The position numbers and the translations under genes are program-made. This document shows, piece by piece, positions 40,704 through 48,955 of a stretch of 52,683 nt of DNA. The stretch is taken from NCBI GenBank assembly GCA_965371965.1, contig CBDVAM010000011.1, positions 1 through 52,683 on the forward strand, in the 5' to 3' direction. Under the pieces are notes generated by a model. That model saw nothing but the letters and a program-made list of their open reading frames with translations, searched no databases and had not been told where the DNA came from. Each line of letters opens with the position of its first letter. Position 1 is the stretch's first letter. Source of the DNA: S146-42 sp965371965. GTDB taxonomy: Bacteria > Planctomycetota > Phycisphaerae > Phycisphaerales > UBA1924.

Positions 40704-41720
40704 ATGGCCCGAGCCCTTGCCCATCTCGCCGCATTGAGCCTCCTTGGCCTCTCGACCACGCTGGCCTTGGGCCAAGCCCACGCCCCTCAGACGCCCTCGG
40801 GCAATCTGCCTGATCTGCTGATCGACCAGCCCGAGGTGCTGCCCCAGTGGGTCGTCCTCAAGCTCAAGAGCGATCTCGAATCCGCCCGCCGGCTGAGCAA
40901 TCGGGCGTCGATGAAGGAGACCGAGAGGGAACTCAGGACCATCCGCCATCGCTATCTGCGGGGCTCGGACGAACTCCGCCAGATCGGGCTCAGCAAGGTC
41001 CGCGCGTTTGCCGACCAGCCCGACCTGTACCCGGTTCTCCTTGAGATCTTTGGGCGCGAGGACGACGAGGTCCGGTCCGCCGTTCTCGACATGATCATGG
41101 AGCAGGACTCGCCCGAGGGCGACATCACGCTCGCGTGGGCTGCTATCCATGAGCGCACGCCGTGGATGCGCGAGCAGGCGCTCAATCGCCTCAAGGCCCG
41201 CGTTGACGAGAATCACGGCAAGGTCGAACAGGGCATCGCCTACATCGTCGCCCATCGCCTTCTCGAGGGTGACGATCGCTATGTCGCACGGGCCGCCGGC
41301 CTCGCAGACAACCTCAGCATCGTCCAGGTCATCCCCCACCTCATCCAGGCCCAGGTCGGCGGGGCTGCTGGTGGCGCCGGTGGCGAGCGCGGCGGCGACA
41401 AGGCCTGGATCCTGATCGGGCGGCAGATCGGCTTTGTCAGCGATCTCACCCCGATCGTGTCAGACTCTGCCGTCGGCTTTGACCCCACCATCAGCGTCAT
41501 CACCGAGGGTGCGCTCCTGCGCGTGCAAGACGGCGTCGTCATCACCTACATCTCAGAGGTCCAGGTGCCGCTGATGCGTCTGGGCAGCAGGGCCATCGGC
41601 TACGACATGGCCCAACGCAAGTTCGGCTACGACCAGGAGAAGTGGTGGACCTGGTACCACGACGAGTTGGTCCCGACGCTTGCGGCCAACGACGCCGGCA
41701 CCGAAATCGTCGGAAGCTGA
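40704..41720 (+). CDS. Secreted helical-repeat (HEAT-like) protein
   Basis: 338 residues with signal peptide ALAHLAALSLLGLSTTLALG. Residues 60-200 are amphipathic helices with a HEAT/armadillo-like rhythm (LRQIGLSKVRAFADQPDLYPVLLEIF, DDEVRSAVLDMIM, RTPWMREQALNRLKA). Residues 215-338 are different, with a Gly-rich linker and MRLGSRAIGYDMAQRKFGYDQEKWWTWYH at the end. Probably a periplasmic scaffold. Not recognised further. A dispersed hairpin repeat follows its stop by 45 bases. Confidence 0.65.
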   Translation: MARALAHLAALSLLGLSTTLALGQAHAPQTPSGNLPDLLIDQPEVLPQWVVLKLKSDLESARRLSNRASMKETERELRTIRHRYLRGSDELRQIGLSKVRAFADQPDLYPVLLEIFGREDDEVRSAVLDMIMEQDSPEGDITLAWAAIHERTPWMREQALNRLKARVDENHGKVEQGIAYIVAHRLLEGDDRYVARAAGLADNLSIVQVIPHLIQAQVGGAAGGAGGERGGDKAWILIGRQIGFVSDLTPIVSDSAVGFDPTISVITEGALLRVQDGVVITYISEVQVPLMRLGSRAIGYDMAQRKFGYDQEKWWTWYHDELVPTLAANDAGTEIVGS

Positions 41721-41764
41721 GTGATTCGCAAACCCCCGCAACACCGCCACACACTCCAAAGACC

Positions 41765-41798
41765 GTGCCACCAACCGCTGCTCTGAGCGGTTGGTGCT
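41765..41798. repeat. Dispersed hairpin repeat, copy 5
   Basis: Identical in both arms and loop to the copy at 7683. It lies in the tail-to-tail gap between the secreted protein and acpS. Confidence 0.85.
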
Positions 41799-41827
41799 TC
41801 TTGCACCGGCGACGCAGCAAGACCCAC

Positions 41828-42211
41828 TCAACCTAGTGCGATCACCGAGGCCATCGCCATTTCCCGCGTGTGACTCAACGACAGCAGCCACCCTGATATG
41901 CCTCGCGCCCGCGCGATCTCCGCCGCTCGCCCGTGCAGCGCGACTCCCGGGCGTCCCGCGTCATCGCGCACGACCTCGACATCCGTCCAGCGAATCCCGT
42001 CGGCGAGGCCGGTCCCGAGGGCTTTCATCACAGCTTCTTTCGCCGCGAATCGGGCGGCCAGGCGTTCATCGGCCCGTCTGGTGTCGAGGGCGTAGGCGCG
42101 CTCGGCGTCGGTGAACACGCGGGTGAGAAAGCGGTCGGAGTGGCGAGTGCGGATTTGGGCAATGCGCGCGACCTCGACGAGGTCGATGCCGTGGGCGATG
42201 GGGTTAGGCAT
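41828..42211 (-). CDS. acpS: Holo-[acyl-carrier-protein] synthase
   Basis: 127 residues. It transfers phosphopantetheine from CoA to apo-ACP. HGIDLVEVARI (metal-binding Asp) and RFAAKEAVMKALG (Glu and Lys of the catalytic motif) are intact, and WLLSLSHTREMAMA closes the fold. ATG 42211 follows GAGGAAG and overlaps the stop of the upstream TM/zinc-ribbon gene. It is the last gene of the overlapping minus-strand series. Confidence 0.9.
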   Translation of the reverse strand: MPNPIAHGIDLVEVARIAQIRTRHSDRFLTRVFTDAERAYALDTRRADERLAARFAAKEAVMKALGTGLADGIRWTDVEVVRDDAGRPGVALHGRAAEIARARGISGWLLSLSHTREMAMASVIALG

Positions 42212-42785
42212 GGATTGCTTCCTCGCCGCAGTTTGCACACGTTGGAGCCTCGTCCGGGCTCGTCAGGCCGCAGTTTCGGCAGATCTTCAGTCGAGTCCAG
42301 TCGATTCGAAACTCGGGTGTGTTTCTGGACCAGATCACGATTGCAACCGCGGACAGAAAGAGGGCCGTTCGCAAGGCCGCGTGGACCGGCTGGTGCATTG
42401 TGGTTTGCGAGCTTGGCCCAAGCATGATGACAACTGCCGAGAGGCTCAGAAGCACGCCCGTGGACAAACCGGCACGCCGACATGCTTTTACACGAGCCAA
42501 CGTGACCTGCACCCTCTGATCAAATCGTTGACCTCGCCTCTCAATGAGCACACCGATTACGGCCATCGGTGAACAGACCAGGGCCAGCAGGGCACCGAAA
42601 ACGATGGAGGCGACGACCGGCTCATACGCGTGGCTGTTCGGGCCATGCAACTCTGCAAATATAAAAGCACCGATGAATGCGCCGATCGCATATGCATGGT
42701 GCGCTGTCGCCCAGCCTAGCTTTCGCAGAAGATAGCCCAAGGACTCGGCAAGTTGGAGGTCCTCGATTGTGTGCTCATTGCCCAT
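42204..42785 (-). CDS. TM/zinc-ribbon protein D (tandem family)
   Basis: 193 residues. A four-TM pattern (AYAIGAFIGAFIFAEL, VVASIVFGALLALVC with VIGVLI, STGVLLSLSAVVIML, ALRTALFLSAVAIVIW) is followed by FRIDWTRLKICRNCGLTSP and CANCGEEA, a CxxCG-x(9-11)-CxxCGE zinc ribbon. The basic loop RGQRFDQRVQ between TM2 and TM3 is shared with its three upstream paralogues. It is the most diverged member (no Y after CG). It overlaps acpS and its upstream paralogue. Unknown function. Confidence 0.7.
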   Translation of the reverse strand: MGNEHTIEDLQLAESLGYLLRKLGWATAHHAYAIGAFIGAFIFAELHGPNSHAYEPVVASIVFGALLALVCSPMAVIGVLIERRGQRFDQRVQVTLARVKACRRAGLSTGVLLSLSAVVIMLGPSSQTTMHQPVHAALRTALFLSAVAIVIWSRNTPEFRIDWTRLKICRNCGLTSPDEAPTCANCGEEAIHA

Positions 42786-43380
42786 TCGACGATCCTTCAC
42801 CACACTCCGGGCATGTGGCGACGCCCTCGCCTCGATCGTAGCCGCAGCGCCGGCAGAGCTGACTGCTTGACCAATCGACTCTCTCGATTTCTGGATCGAG
42901 GATCGATCGCAGCAGGATCGCTATCGCCACGACCCCGATGATCGCCATCCATGCGCTCCTCGCGATCGCGTCGGTCCCCAACGCCTGACCCAACCCCGGG
43001 ATCAGAATCACGAACGCAAGGCCCAGAAAGCCGATCGCGGCGAGGGTCGATCGGCCAGCGGATCGGCGACGCCTCAACGCACTGCGTACCCGAAGGTCGA
43101 ATCGGCTTATCCGGCGGGCAATGAGAATCGAAACCAGTGCCAGCGGCAGCCAGAGGGCCGTGAGCGAGCCTCCAAAGACCAACGCGTCGCCGACCGGCTC
43201 ATACCAACGGGCACTCGGCTCGTTCATATCGACCGCGATGAATGCGCCGAGCACGACGCCGATGCCGAAGACGCGCAGGCCGTACGCGAGTGTCGCTCGC
43301 GCGGCATAGAACCCCCACCGCTCGGCGATGCGCGTGAGTTGCTCGTCGGAGAATAGCTGGCGATCAGTCAACTGACGCAT
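42775..43380 (-). CDS. TM/zinc-ribbon protein C (tandem family)
   Basis: 201 residues with the same plan: LRVFGIGVVLGAFIAV, DALVFGGSLTALWLPLALVSILIA, a basic loop RRISRFDLRVRSALRRRR, two more TM helices, then ERVDWSSSQLCRRCGYDRGE and CPECGEGSS. The ribbon should face the cytosol if the basic loop does. The 3' end overlaps gene D by 11 bases and its start is covered by gene B. ATG 43380 is chosen to fit the overlap and protein length of the paralogues. Confidence 0.7.
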   Translation of the reverse strand: MRQLTDRQLFSDEQLTRIAERWGFYAARATLAYGLRVFGIGVVLGAFIAVDMNEPSARWYEPVGDALVFGGSLTALWLPLALVSILIARRISRFDLRVRSALRRRRSAGRSTLAAIGFLGLAFVILIPGLGQALGTDAIARSAWMAIIGVVAIAILLRSILDPEIERVDWSSSQLCRRCGYDRGEGVATCPECGEGSSNGQ

Positions 43381-43987
43381 CCTCGCCGCACTCGGGGCAG
43401 ACCGAGACGCTTTCGCCTCGGTCGTAGCCGCAGCGGCCACAGTGGTTGGTCTTTGACCAATCGAGTTCCGGCAACTGGATGTTGCAGGCGCGCAACGCGA
43501 ACGCTGCGCAGGTAAGGAGCAACATCGCAGAGAGAATGAGGAGGAGGGTCGAGTATTGCTCCCTGAGCTGCTCGTTCGCTAGGGGCAAGGGAAAGTCGGC
43601 GTCGATCAAAGCGAATCTCGAGAGCAAGAACGACGAGATCGACAGCGACAACAGGGCAAGCGGGGGCGCGATGGCCTTCAGGTACCAGCGGCTCCACTGC
43701 AATGTTGCGACGCGGCTGTCGAGCCGGCGGCCGAAAGCCAGAGTAATCAGTGCGACAAACACCGCAAATGGCGAGAACAGCAGCCCAAGCACAAATGTCA
43801 GCCAGACGGCGTTGTCGATGAGCACCGCCACATCGCGGAACGGCTCGTTCGTGGGTGCGATCAGCGCGCCGAGCACGTTCGTAATACAGAGCGTTGAAAT
43901 CCCGCACGCGATGAAGACGTAGATCGCGCCAAGGACTGCGCTTCCATGACCCGGCTTCCAGGATTCGCTGTTGTGACGATCACCCAT
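43364..43987 (-). CDS. TM/zinc-ribbon protein B (tandem family)
   Basis: 207 residues: GAIYVFIACGISTLCITNVLG, a short TNEPFRDVA segment shared with gene A, LTFVLGLLFSPFAVFVALI, the loop FGRRLDSRVATLQWSR, PPLALLSLSISSFLL, LLLILSAMLLLTCAAFAL, then PELDWSKTNHCGRCGYDRGE and CPECGED. Overlaps both neighbours. Unknown function; the conserved DW and R-x-D-x-R-V motifs mark a family. Confidence 0.7.
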   Translation of the reverse strand: MGDRHNSESWKPGHGSAVLGAIYVFIACGISTLCITNVLGALIAPTNEPFRDVAVLIDNAVWLTFVLGLLFSPFAVFVALITLAFGRRLDSRVATLQWSRWYLKAIAPPLALLSLSISSFLLSRFALIDADFPLPLANEQLREQYSTLLLILSAMLLLTCAAFALRACNIQLPELDWSKTNHCGRCGYDRGESVSVCPECGEDASVD

Positions 43988-44585
43988 CTGGCGCTTCCTC
44001 GCCGCACTCCGGGCAGGTTCTCACACCCTCGCCTCGGCCGTACCCACAGCGCCGACAGAGATCGCTCCTCGTCCAATCGAACTTGAACTTCGGCAGAGTA
44101 TGTGCGAGCCAGGTCGCCATAGCACCCAGCACGATGGCGCACACGGCCGCTATTACGAACATTGTCGAGTGCCGCTTGCGCAGATCCGCGCCAGACAAGA
44201 GCTCCATGTGATCGTCGAGAACCGATCGTGAGAGCATCAGGAACGAGACCGCCACGGATAGAAAGAAGAGCGGCAAGACGATGTTGAAGCACGACCATCC
44301 CCAACGGACACTCTCGACGCGACGATCGAACCTGCAACGCCCGAGGACAAAGAACGTCACGATCGCGGCGAGGATCGGGAGAGGAAGGAGTATCCCGCCG
44401 AGTATCAGGGCCAGCTCTCCCGCCGACCAGGCAAAGTCGTACACGTCTCGAAACGGCTCGACGGCCGGGGCTGTCATTGCACCGAGCATGCATGTTGCTG
44501 ACAGGACCGCCAATACAGCCGCGCCAAACACGCAAACCGCGGCAGAGAAAGCGCTGCTGCTCAGCTCCTCGCCTTTGACGCGCAT
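43980..44585 (-). CDS. TM/zinc-ribbon protein A (tandem family)
   Basis: 201 residues: AAVCVFGAAVLAVLSATCMLG, AVEPFRDVYDFAW, LALILGGILLPLPILAAIVTFF, the loop GRCRFDRRVESVRWG, two TM helices, then FKFDWTRSDLCRRCGYGRGE and CPECGEEAPDG. It is first of the four and overlaps the FmdB-type gene by 25 bases. ATG 44585 is chosen; 44615 would lie further inside that gene. Nearest in sequence to gene B. Confidence 0.7.
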   Translation of the reverse strand: MRVKGEELSSSAFSAAVCVFGAAVLAVLSATCMLGAMTAPAVEPFRDVYDFAWSAGELALILGGILLPLPILAAIVTFFVLGRCRFDRRVESVRWGWSCFNIVLPLFFLSVAVSFLMLSRSVLDDHMELLSGADLRKRHSTMFVIAAVCAIVLGAMATWLAHTLPKFKFDWTRSDLCRRCGYGRGEGVRTCPECGEEAPDG

Positions 44586-44917
44586 TGTTCGGCTGGTTTT
44601 TTCCCGCACGCGCACGCCCCGCCTGAATCACTCTTGGACGAGCCGCCCTTGGACCCGCCGCCGTCGGACTTGCCTTTGGAATCCTTGGGCTCTCTCGCCT
44701 TCTTTTCCTTCTCGGCGCCCTTCTTGTAGCTCTCGGACCGATAATCGGTCTGGTAGAAGCCCGAGCCCTTAAAGAGCACCGCCGCGCCCGTGCCGATCAG
44801 CCTTTCCAGCGCGCTCTTGGCGCACTTGGGGCACTTGCGCTTGTGCTTGGCGCTCATCGACTGGAACAGCTCGAACTCGTGGTCGCACGCCGTGCAGCGG
44901 TAGTCATACGTCGGCAT
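44561..44917 (-). CDS. FmdB-type zinc-ribbon protein
   Basis: 118 residues. MPTYDYRCTACDHEFELFQ and KCPKCAKSALERLIG are the classic FmdB/CxxC-CxxC regulatory-protein motif. The second half is a low-complexity Lys/Ser/Gly tail with a late CACGKKPAEQC that could bind metal as well. Proteins of this family are small putative regulators without defined targets. ATG 44917 (or 44923) lies inside the end of grpE, so translation should be coupled. Confidence 0.8.
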   Translation of the reverse strand: MPTYDYRCTACDHEFELFQSMSAKHKRKCPKCAKSALERLIGTGAAVLFKGSGFYQTDYRSESYKKGAEKEKKAREPKDSKGKSDGGGSKGGSSKSDSGGACACGKKPAEQCASKARS

Positions 44918-45674
44918 GTCCATCCTCTCGCGGGGTCTCCGGCGGTCCCTCGTCGGGTTCTTCGCCAAAGTTCATATCGCCCAGACTCTCGTCATCGATG
45001 TGAAACACGCCGTCGGGATCGGGAGTCCCTTCGCTGACGGCGGGCCCGGGGTTCGTCTCGTCGGCCAGGGAATCGGCGGAATTGTCCTCTGCGGCGAGAT
45101 CATCGCACCCAACGTCGCAATCGCCACCAGCCCGGCTCGCGGCGACGATCACCTTGGCGGGTCGAATCACGCGGTCATTGAGCTTGTACCCCACCTGCAC
45201 CATCGCGACGACCTGCCCGCCGTCGAACTCGTCGCTCGGTTGCTCCATCATCGCCTGGTGGCGCTGAGGATCCAGCTCCTCGCCCGGCGTCGCCTCGATC
45301 AGGCTCACGCCATGATACGAGAGCGCCCGGATCAGCTCACCGCGGATCGAACGCACGCCCTCGACGATCGACTCGACCGTGGCGCTGTGCATGTCTTGTG
45401 ACAGCGCGAGATCGAACGAATCCAGCGCCGCGATCACGTCGCGTGCGACCGCCGTCACGCCCTGGCGGTTGGACTCCTGCACGTCCTTGCGCGCGGTGCG
45501 CAGGCGATTTTGCGCGTCCGCCGCACCGCGCAGGATTCGATCCTGCTCGGCCCGGAGTTGATCGCGCTCGCCGACGATGTCATCGAGCGTCTGCTGGTCG
45601 ATCTCGTCGAGGCGTACGCCCGCGTCGATCTGCTCTTTGCTGTCCGGCTTTTTCTTGCCGATCATGCCATCCAT
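44904..45674 (-). CDS. grpE: Nucleotide exchange factor GrpE
   Basis: 256 residues, longer than the usual 190-200. The N-terminal coiled coil (DIVGERDQLRAEQDRILRGAADAQNRLRTARKD) and the beta domain (QRHQAMMEQPSDEFDGGQVVAMVQVGYKLNDRVIRPAKVIVA) match GrpE. The extra C-terminal 60 residues are highly acidic (DESLGDMNFGEEPDEGPPE). GrpE releases ADP from DnaK. It lies 43 bases after dnaJ and overlaps the FmdB gene. No full dnaK is nearby. Confidence 0.85.
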   Translation of the reverse strand: MDGMIGKKKPDSKEQIDAGVRLDEIDQQTLDDIVGERDQLRAEQDRILRGAADAQNRLRTARKDVQESNRQGVTAVARDVIAALDSFDLALSQDMHSATVESIVEGVRSIRGELIRALSYHGVSLIEATPGEELDPQRHQAMMEQPSDEFDGGQVVAMVQVGYKLNDRVIRPAKVIVAASRAGGDCDVGCDDLAAEDNSADSLADETNPGPAVSEGTPDPDGVFHIDDESLGDMNFGEEPDEGPPETPREDGHADV

Positions 45675-45717
45675 CCATTCCGCCTAAGGCCTCGCCCCAC
45701 AACATCGTTCCACATGG

Positions 45718-46872
45718 TCAACTCAGCATTTCCTTGATCTTTTTGAAGACGCCGTGGCTCTCCGGGAGCACTCTTTCATCTTCGGTATCGGCAAACCGCC
45801 GCAGAAGCTCCTCCTGCTTCTTCGAGAGCCTGCGGGGAATCTCGACCTTGCAGCCCACGATCAGGTCCCCCCGCCTCGAGGGCGACCGCAGGTTCGGCAG
45901 GCCCGCGCCATGGACCTTGAAGATCGCCCCGTGCTGGGTCGCCTTGGGAATTGTCAGCACCTCGCCGCCGTTGAGTGTCGGCACGTCTAGCTCGGCGCCC
46001 AGCGCCGCCTGGGTGAAGCTGATCGGCAGTTCCATCAACAGGTGATCGCCCTCGCGCTCGAATATCTCGTGCTTCTCGACGCGCGCCACGACGTGCAGAT
46101 CGCCCCGCACGCCCGAGCCGTCGGGGCTCACCTCTGCGCCCGGCGGCTCGCCCTCGCCCTGCACTCGCACCGCCTGCCCGTCGTGGATCCCGGGAGGGAT
46201 CTTCACGCCGAGCGTCCGCTTCTTCGGCACACGTCCCTTGCCCTTGCAATCGGCGCAGTGGTCCTTGATGATCTTGCCGCGCCCGCTGCAATGCGGGCAG
46301 ACGGTGACCATGCGGAACATCCCGCCGAGGCCCTGCTGCTGGACCTTGCCCTGACCTCTGCAGGTCGAGCACGTCTGCGGCTTGGAGCCGGGCTTTGCGC
46401 CGCTGCCGCTGCAGGTTTCGCAGACGTCCATTCGGGTGAACTCGACCTCGTGCTCCACGCCGCTGAGCACGTCGGCGAGCGTCAGGACGACCTCGGTCTC
46501 CAGGTCGTATCCGCGGGCCACGCCGCGGCGTTGGCGAGGCGGGCTTCCGCCAAAGCCGCCGCCACCGCCGAAGATGTCCTGGAACATGGTGAAGATGTCC
46601 GAGACATCCATCCGCGAGAAGTCATGCCCCGCGGCCCCTGCGCCGCGCACGCCCTGGTGGCCGTACTGATCGTACATCGCGCGCGTCTTGGGATCGCTGA
46701 GGACCTCGTAGGCCTCTGCGCACTCTTTGAATGCCGTCACCGCGTCGGTATCGCCCGGATTGCGGTCGGGGTGATACTTCATCGCGAGGCGCCGGTACGA
46801 GCGCTTGATCTCCTCGCCGTCACAGGTCTTCTGGACGCTGAGGATCTCGTAATAGTCGCGGGTGGTTGGCAA
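45718..46872 (-). CDS. dnaJ: Chaperone protein DnaJ
   Basis: 384 residues: J-domain with HPD in KYHPDRNPGD, G/F region (FGGGGGFGG), four zinc motifs (CETCSGSG, CSTCRGQG, CPHCSGRG, CADCKGKG), then the two substrate-binding beta domains. Hsp40 co-chaperone that delivers substrates to DnaK. Start codon is TTG at 46872, giving MPTTRDYYEIL as in homologues; there is no Shine-Dalgarno, and a heptanucleotide array begins five bases upstream. Followed by grpE. Confidence 0.95.
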   Translation of the reverse strand: MPTTRDYYEILSVQKTCDGEEIKRSYRRLAMKYHPDRNPGDTDAVTAFKECAEAYEVLSDPKTRAMYDQYGHQGVRGAGAAGHDFSRMDVSDIFTMFQDIFGGGGGFGGSPPRQRRGVARGYDLETEVVLTLADVLSGVEHEVEFTRMDVCETCSGSGAKPGSKPQTCSTCRGQGKVQQQGLGGMFRMVTVCPHCSGRGKIIKDHCADCKGKGRVPKKRTLGVKIPPGIHDGQAVRVQGEGEPPGAEVSPDGSGVRGDLHVVARVEKHEIFEREGDHLLMELPISFTQAALGAELDVPTLNGGEVLTIPKATQHGAIFKVHGAGLPNLRSPSRRGDLIVGCKVEIPRRLSKKQEELLRRFADTEDERVLPESHGVFKKIKEMLS

Positions 46873-46876
46873 GGGG

Positions 46877-46911
46877 ATCTCAGATCTCAGATTTCAAATC
46901 TCAAACTTCAA
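46877..46911. repeat. Heptanucleotide tandem array 4 (ATCTCAG-like x5)
   Basis: ATCTCAG twice, ATTTCAA, ATCTCAA, ACTTCAA in exact 7-base phase, between dnaJ and the CPCC gene, occupying the place of a dnaJ ribosome-binding site. Confidence 0.8.
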
Positions 46912-46919
46912 AGCACGCG

Positions 46920-47186
46920 TCAGTCGGTTCGATCGAGAAGTTGGCGACGAATCTTCTTTCCTGGGGGCCCACCTGAGTTGGCAGTCCGCAGCTTGTCCAC
47001 TCCTGCAACCGCTGCGATCTGCCTCGCCTGATTCAAACTGACGTAGTTCGGTCGCACCACCCGATCCGGATTCTCCATCGCCTCTGGATAAGACTCCCAA
47101 AGACAGGCGCCACACATATCCGGCGCGCCTGCGATGAGGATGAGGCTGTTGCATGCCGGACAGTATTTGTCCTTCCTACTGCCCAT
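46920..47186 (-). CDS. CPCC-type cysteine-rich protein
   Basis: 88 residues. YCPACNSLILIAGAPDMCGACLWESYPE, followed by NYVSLNQARQIAAVAG, follows the layout of the CPCC domain (CPCC...C-x-x-C-x-WE...N-x-x-SL-x-x-AR). It probably binds zinc. The first pair is CPAC rather than CPCC. The usual role of this family is unknown. It lies 34 bases after groEL and before dnaJ in the chaperone series. ATG 47186 is chosen so the protein begins a few residues before the first Cys. Confidence 0.6.
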   Translation of the reverse strand: MGSRKDKYCPACNSLILIAGAPDMCGACLWESYPEAMENPDRVVRPNYVSLNQARQIAAVAGVDKLRTANSGGPPGKKIRRQLLDRTD

Positions 47187-47220
47187 GCCGAGGCATCTCC
47201 GTGTCTCCGGGTCCTTTGCA

Positions 47221-48834
47221 CTACGAAATCGCGCCAGCCTCGATCTCCTCATCTTCCTTGAGCTCCGTCACCACGACATCGGTTGTCAGCATCAGCCCCG
47301 CGACGCTCGCGGCGTTCGTCAGCGCGGTCTTAGCCACCAGGGCCGGATCGATGATCCCCGCCTTGACCAAGTCCTCATACTCGCCGGTCGCGGCGTTGAA
47401 GCCGAAGGAGCCGGACTCTTCCTTGATCTCTTCGACGATCAGGTCGCCGTCGTAGCCGGCGTTGAGGGCGATCTGATACGCCGGGGACTCGACGGCGCAG
47501 CTGACGATATCGAAGCCCTGCTTCTCGTCGCCCTTTGCCCTCTTGCCGGCGGCGAGGATGGCGTCTTGGGCGCGGATGAGCGCGACGCCGCCGCCGGGGA
47601 CATAGCCCTCCTGGGCCGCGGCCCGCGTGGCGTGCAGCGCGTCGTCGACGAGGTCCTTGCGCTGCTTCATCTCGATCTCGGTCGCGCCGCCGACGTTGAT
47701 GATCGCGACGCCGCCGGTGAGCTTGGCGTGGCGTTCCATCAGCTTTTCGCGGTCGTAGTCGCTGGTGGACTTCTCGAACTGGGACATGATCTGGTCGGCC
47801 CGCGCGGTGATGTCCTTCTTCTTGCCGCCACCCTCGATCACCGTGGTGTTGTCCTTGTCGATCACGATCCGCTTGGCCTTGCCCAGCTCTGAGGTCTCGA
47901 TCGACTCGATCGACCGCCCCAGGTCGTCGGCGAAGAACATCCCGCCGGTGAGCACGGCGATATCGCCCAGCATGGCCTTACGACGATCGCCGAAGCCCGG
48001 GGCCTTGACTGCCGCGATCTTCAAGACGCCCCGCAGGCGATTGACGACCAGAGCCGCCAGCGCCTCGTTCTCCACGTCCTCGGCGATGATCAGCAGGGGC
48101 TTATCCGTCCCCGCGACCTTGTTCAGCAGGGGCAGCAGGTCCGCCAGATTGCCGATCTTCTTCTCGTGGATCAGGATGTGGCAGTCTTCGAGCACGCACT
48201 CGCCGGTCTTGGGATCGGTCATGAAGTACGGCGAGAGATAGCCCTTGTCGAACTGCATGCCCTCGACATATTCCAGCGTCGTCTCGGCGCTCTTGCCGTC
48301 CTCGACCTCGACCACACCGTCGGGACCGACCTTGGCGATGGCCTCGGCGATCATCTCGCCGACCTCCTCGTCGTGGTTCGAGCTGACCGTCGCGATCTTC
48401 TTGTAGTCGGCCTTGCCCTTGCACTGGACGGCCATGGCGTCGATCGCCACGCTTGCGGCCTCAGCGGCCTTGTTGATCCCGCGCTGGAGCTGCACGGGGT
48501 TCGCGCCCGCCGCGACGTGCTTGAGACCCTCCGAGAAGATCGCCTGGGCGAGGATGGTGGCGCACGTCGTCCCGTCGCCGGCCTTGTCGGCGGTCTTCTT
48601 GGCGACCTGATGCACCATCTTCGCGCCCATGGACTCGAACGCCTCGGGCAGCTCGATCTCCTTGGCGACGCTGACGCCGTCCTTGGTGACGGCGGGTCCG
48701 CCGTAGCTCTTCTGGATGACCACATGGCGTCCACTCGGGCCCATGGTGCATTTGACGGCGTCGGTCAGGCGCTCAACGCCCTTGGAAAACTCGACCCGCG
48801 CGTCGGTGCCGAACATCATCTGCTTGGTGCTCAT
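47221..48834 (-). CDS. groEL: 60 kDa chaperonin GroEL
   Basis: 537 residues with the ATP-binding AGDGTTCATILA (TTAT in most, here TTCAT), the apical domain, and the equatorial AAAQEGYVPGGGVALI. It ends EEIEAGAIS without the GGM repeat tail of most GroELs. It encapsulates unfolded proteins with GroES. A sulfotransferase gene separates it from groES. No CIRCE element was found in the 121-base upstream gap. The missing GGM tail appears instead in the remnant at 51260. Confidence 0.95.
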   Translation of the reverse strand: MSTKQMMFGTDARVEFSKGVERLTDAVKCTMGPSGRHVVIQKSYGGPAVTKDGVSVAKEIELPEAFESMGAKMVHQVAKKTADKAGDGTTCATILAQAIFSEGLKHVAAGANPVQLQRGINKAAEAASVAIDAMAVQCKGKADYKKIATVSSNHDEEVGEMIAEAIAKVGPDGVVEVEDGKSAETTLEYVEGMQFDKGYLSPYFMTDPKTGECVLEDCHILIHEKKIGNLADLLPLLNKVAGTDKPLLIIAEDVENEALAALVVNRLRGVLKIAAVKAPGFGDRRKAMLGDIAVLTGGMFFADDLGRSIESIETSELGKAKRIVIDKDNTTVIEGGGKKKDITARADQIMSQFEKSTSDYDREKLMERHAKLTGGVAIINVGGATEIEMKQRKDLVDDALHATRAAAQEGYVPGGGVALIRAQDAILAAGKRAKGDEKQGFDIVSCAVESPAYQIALNAGYDGDLIVEEIKEESGSFGFNAATGEYEDLVKAGIIDPALVAKTALTNAASVAGLMLTTDVVVTELKEDEEIEAGAIS

Positions 48835-48955
48835 GATCGCTTCCTTGTCTATCTCTCGGCGTGTGCCGTGTGTTTGCTCAAATCCAAAGCTCTTTCCGAT
48901 ACAGCTTCAATCGGTTCCGCCCGCCCCTGGGCGGCGCAGAACCACAATCTCACTC

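Noticed and set aside
48835..48955. CIRCE operator before groEL
   Set aside because: No TTAGCACTC-N9-GAGTGCTAA or near match; only a GC-rich hairpin without T-run.
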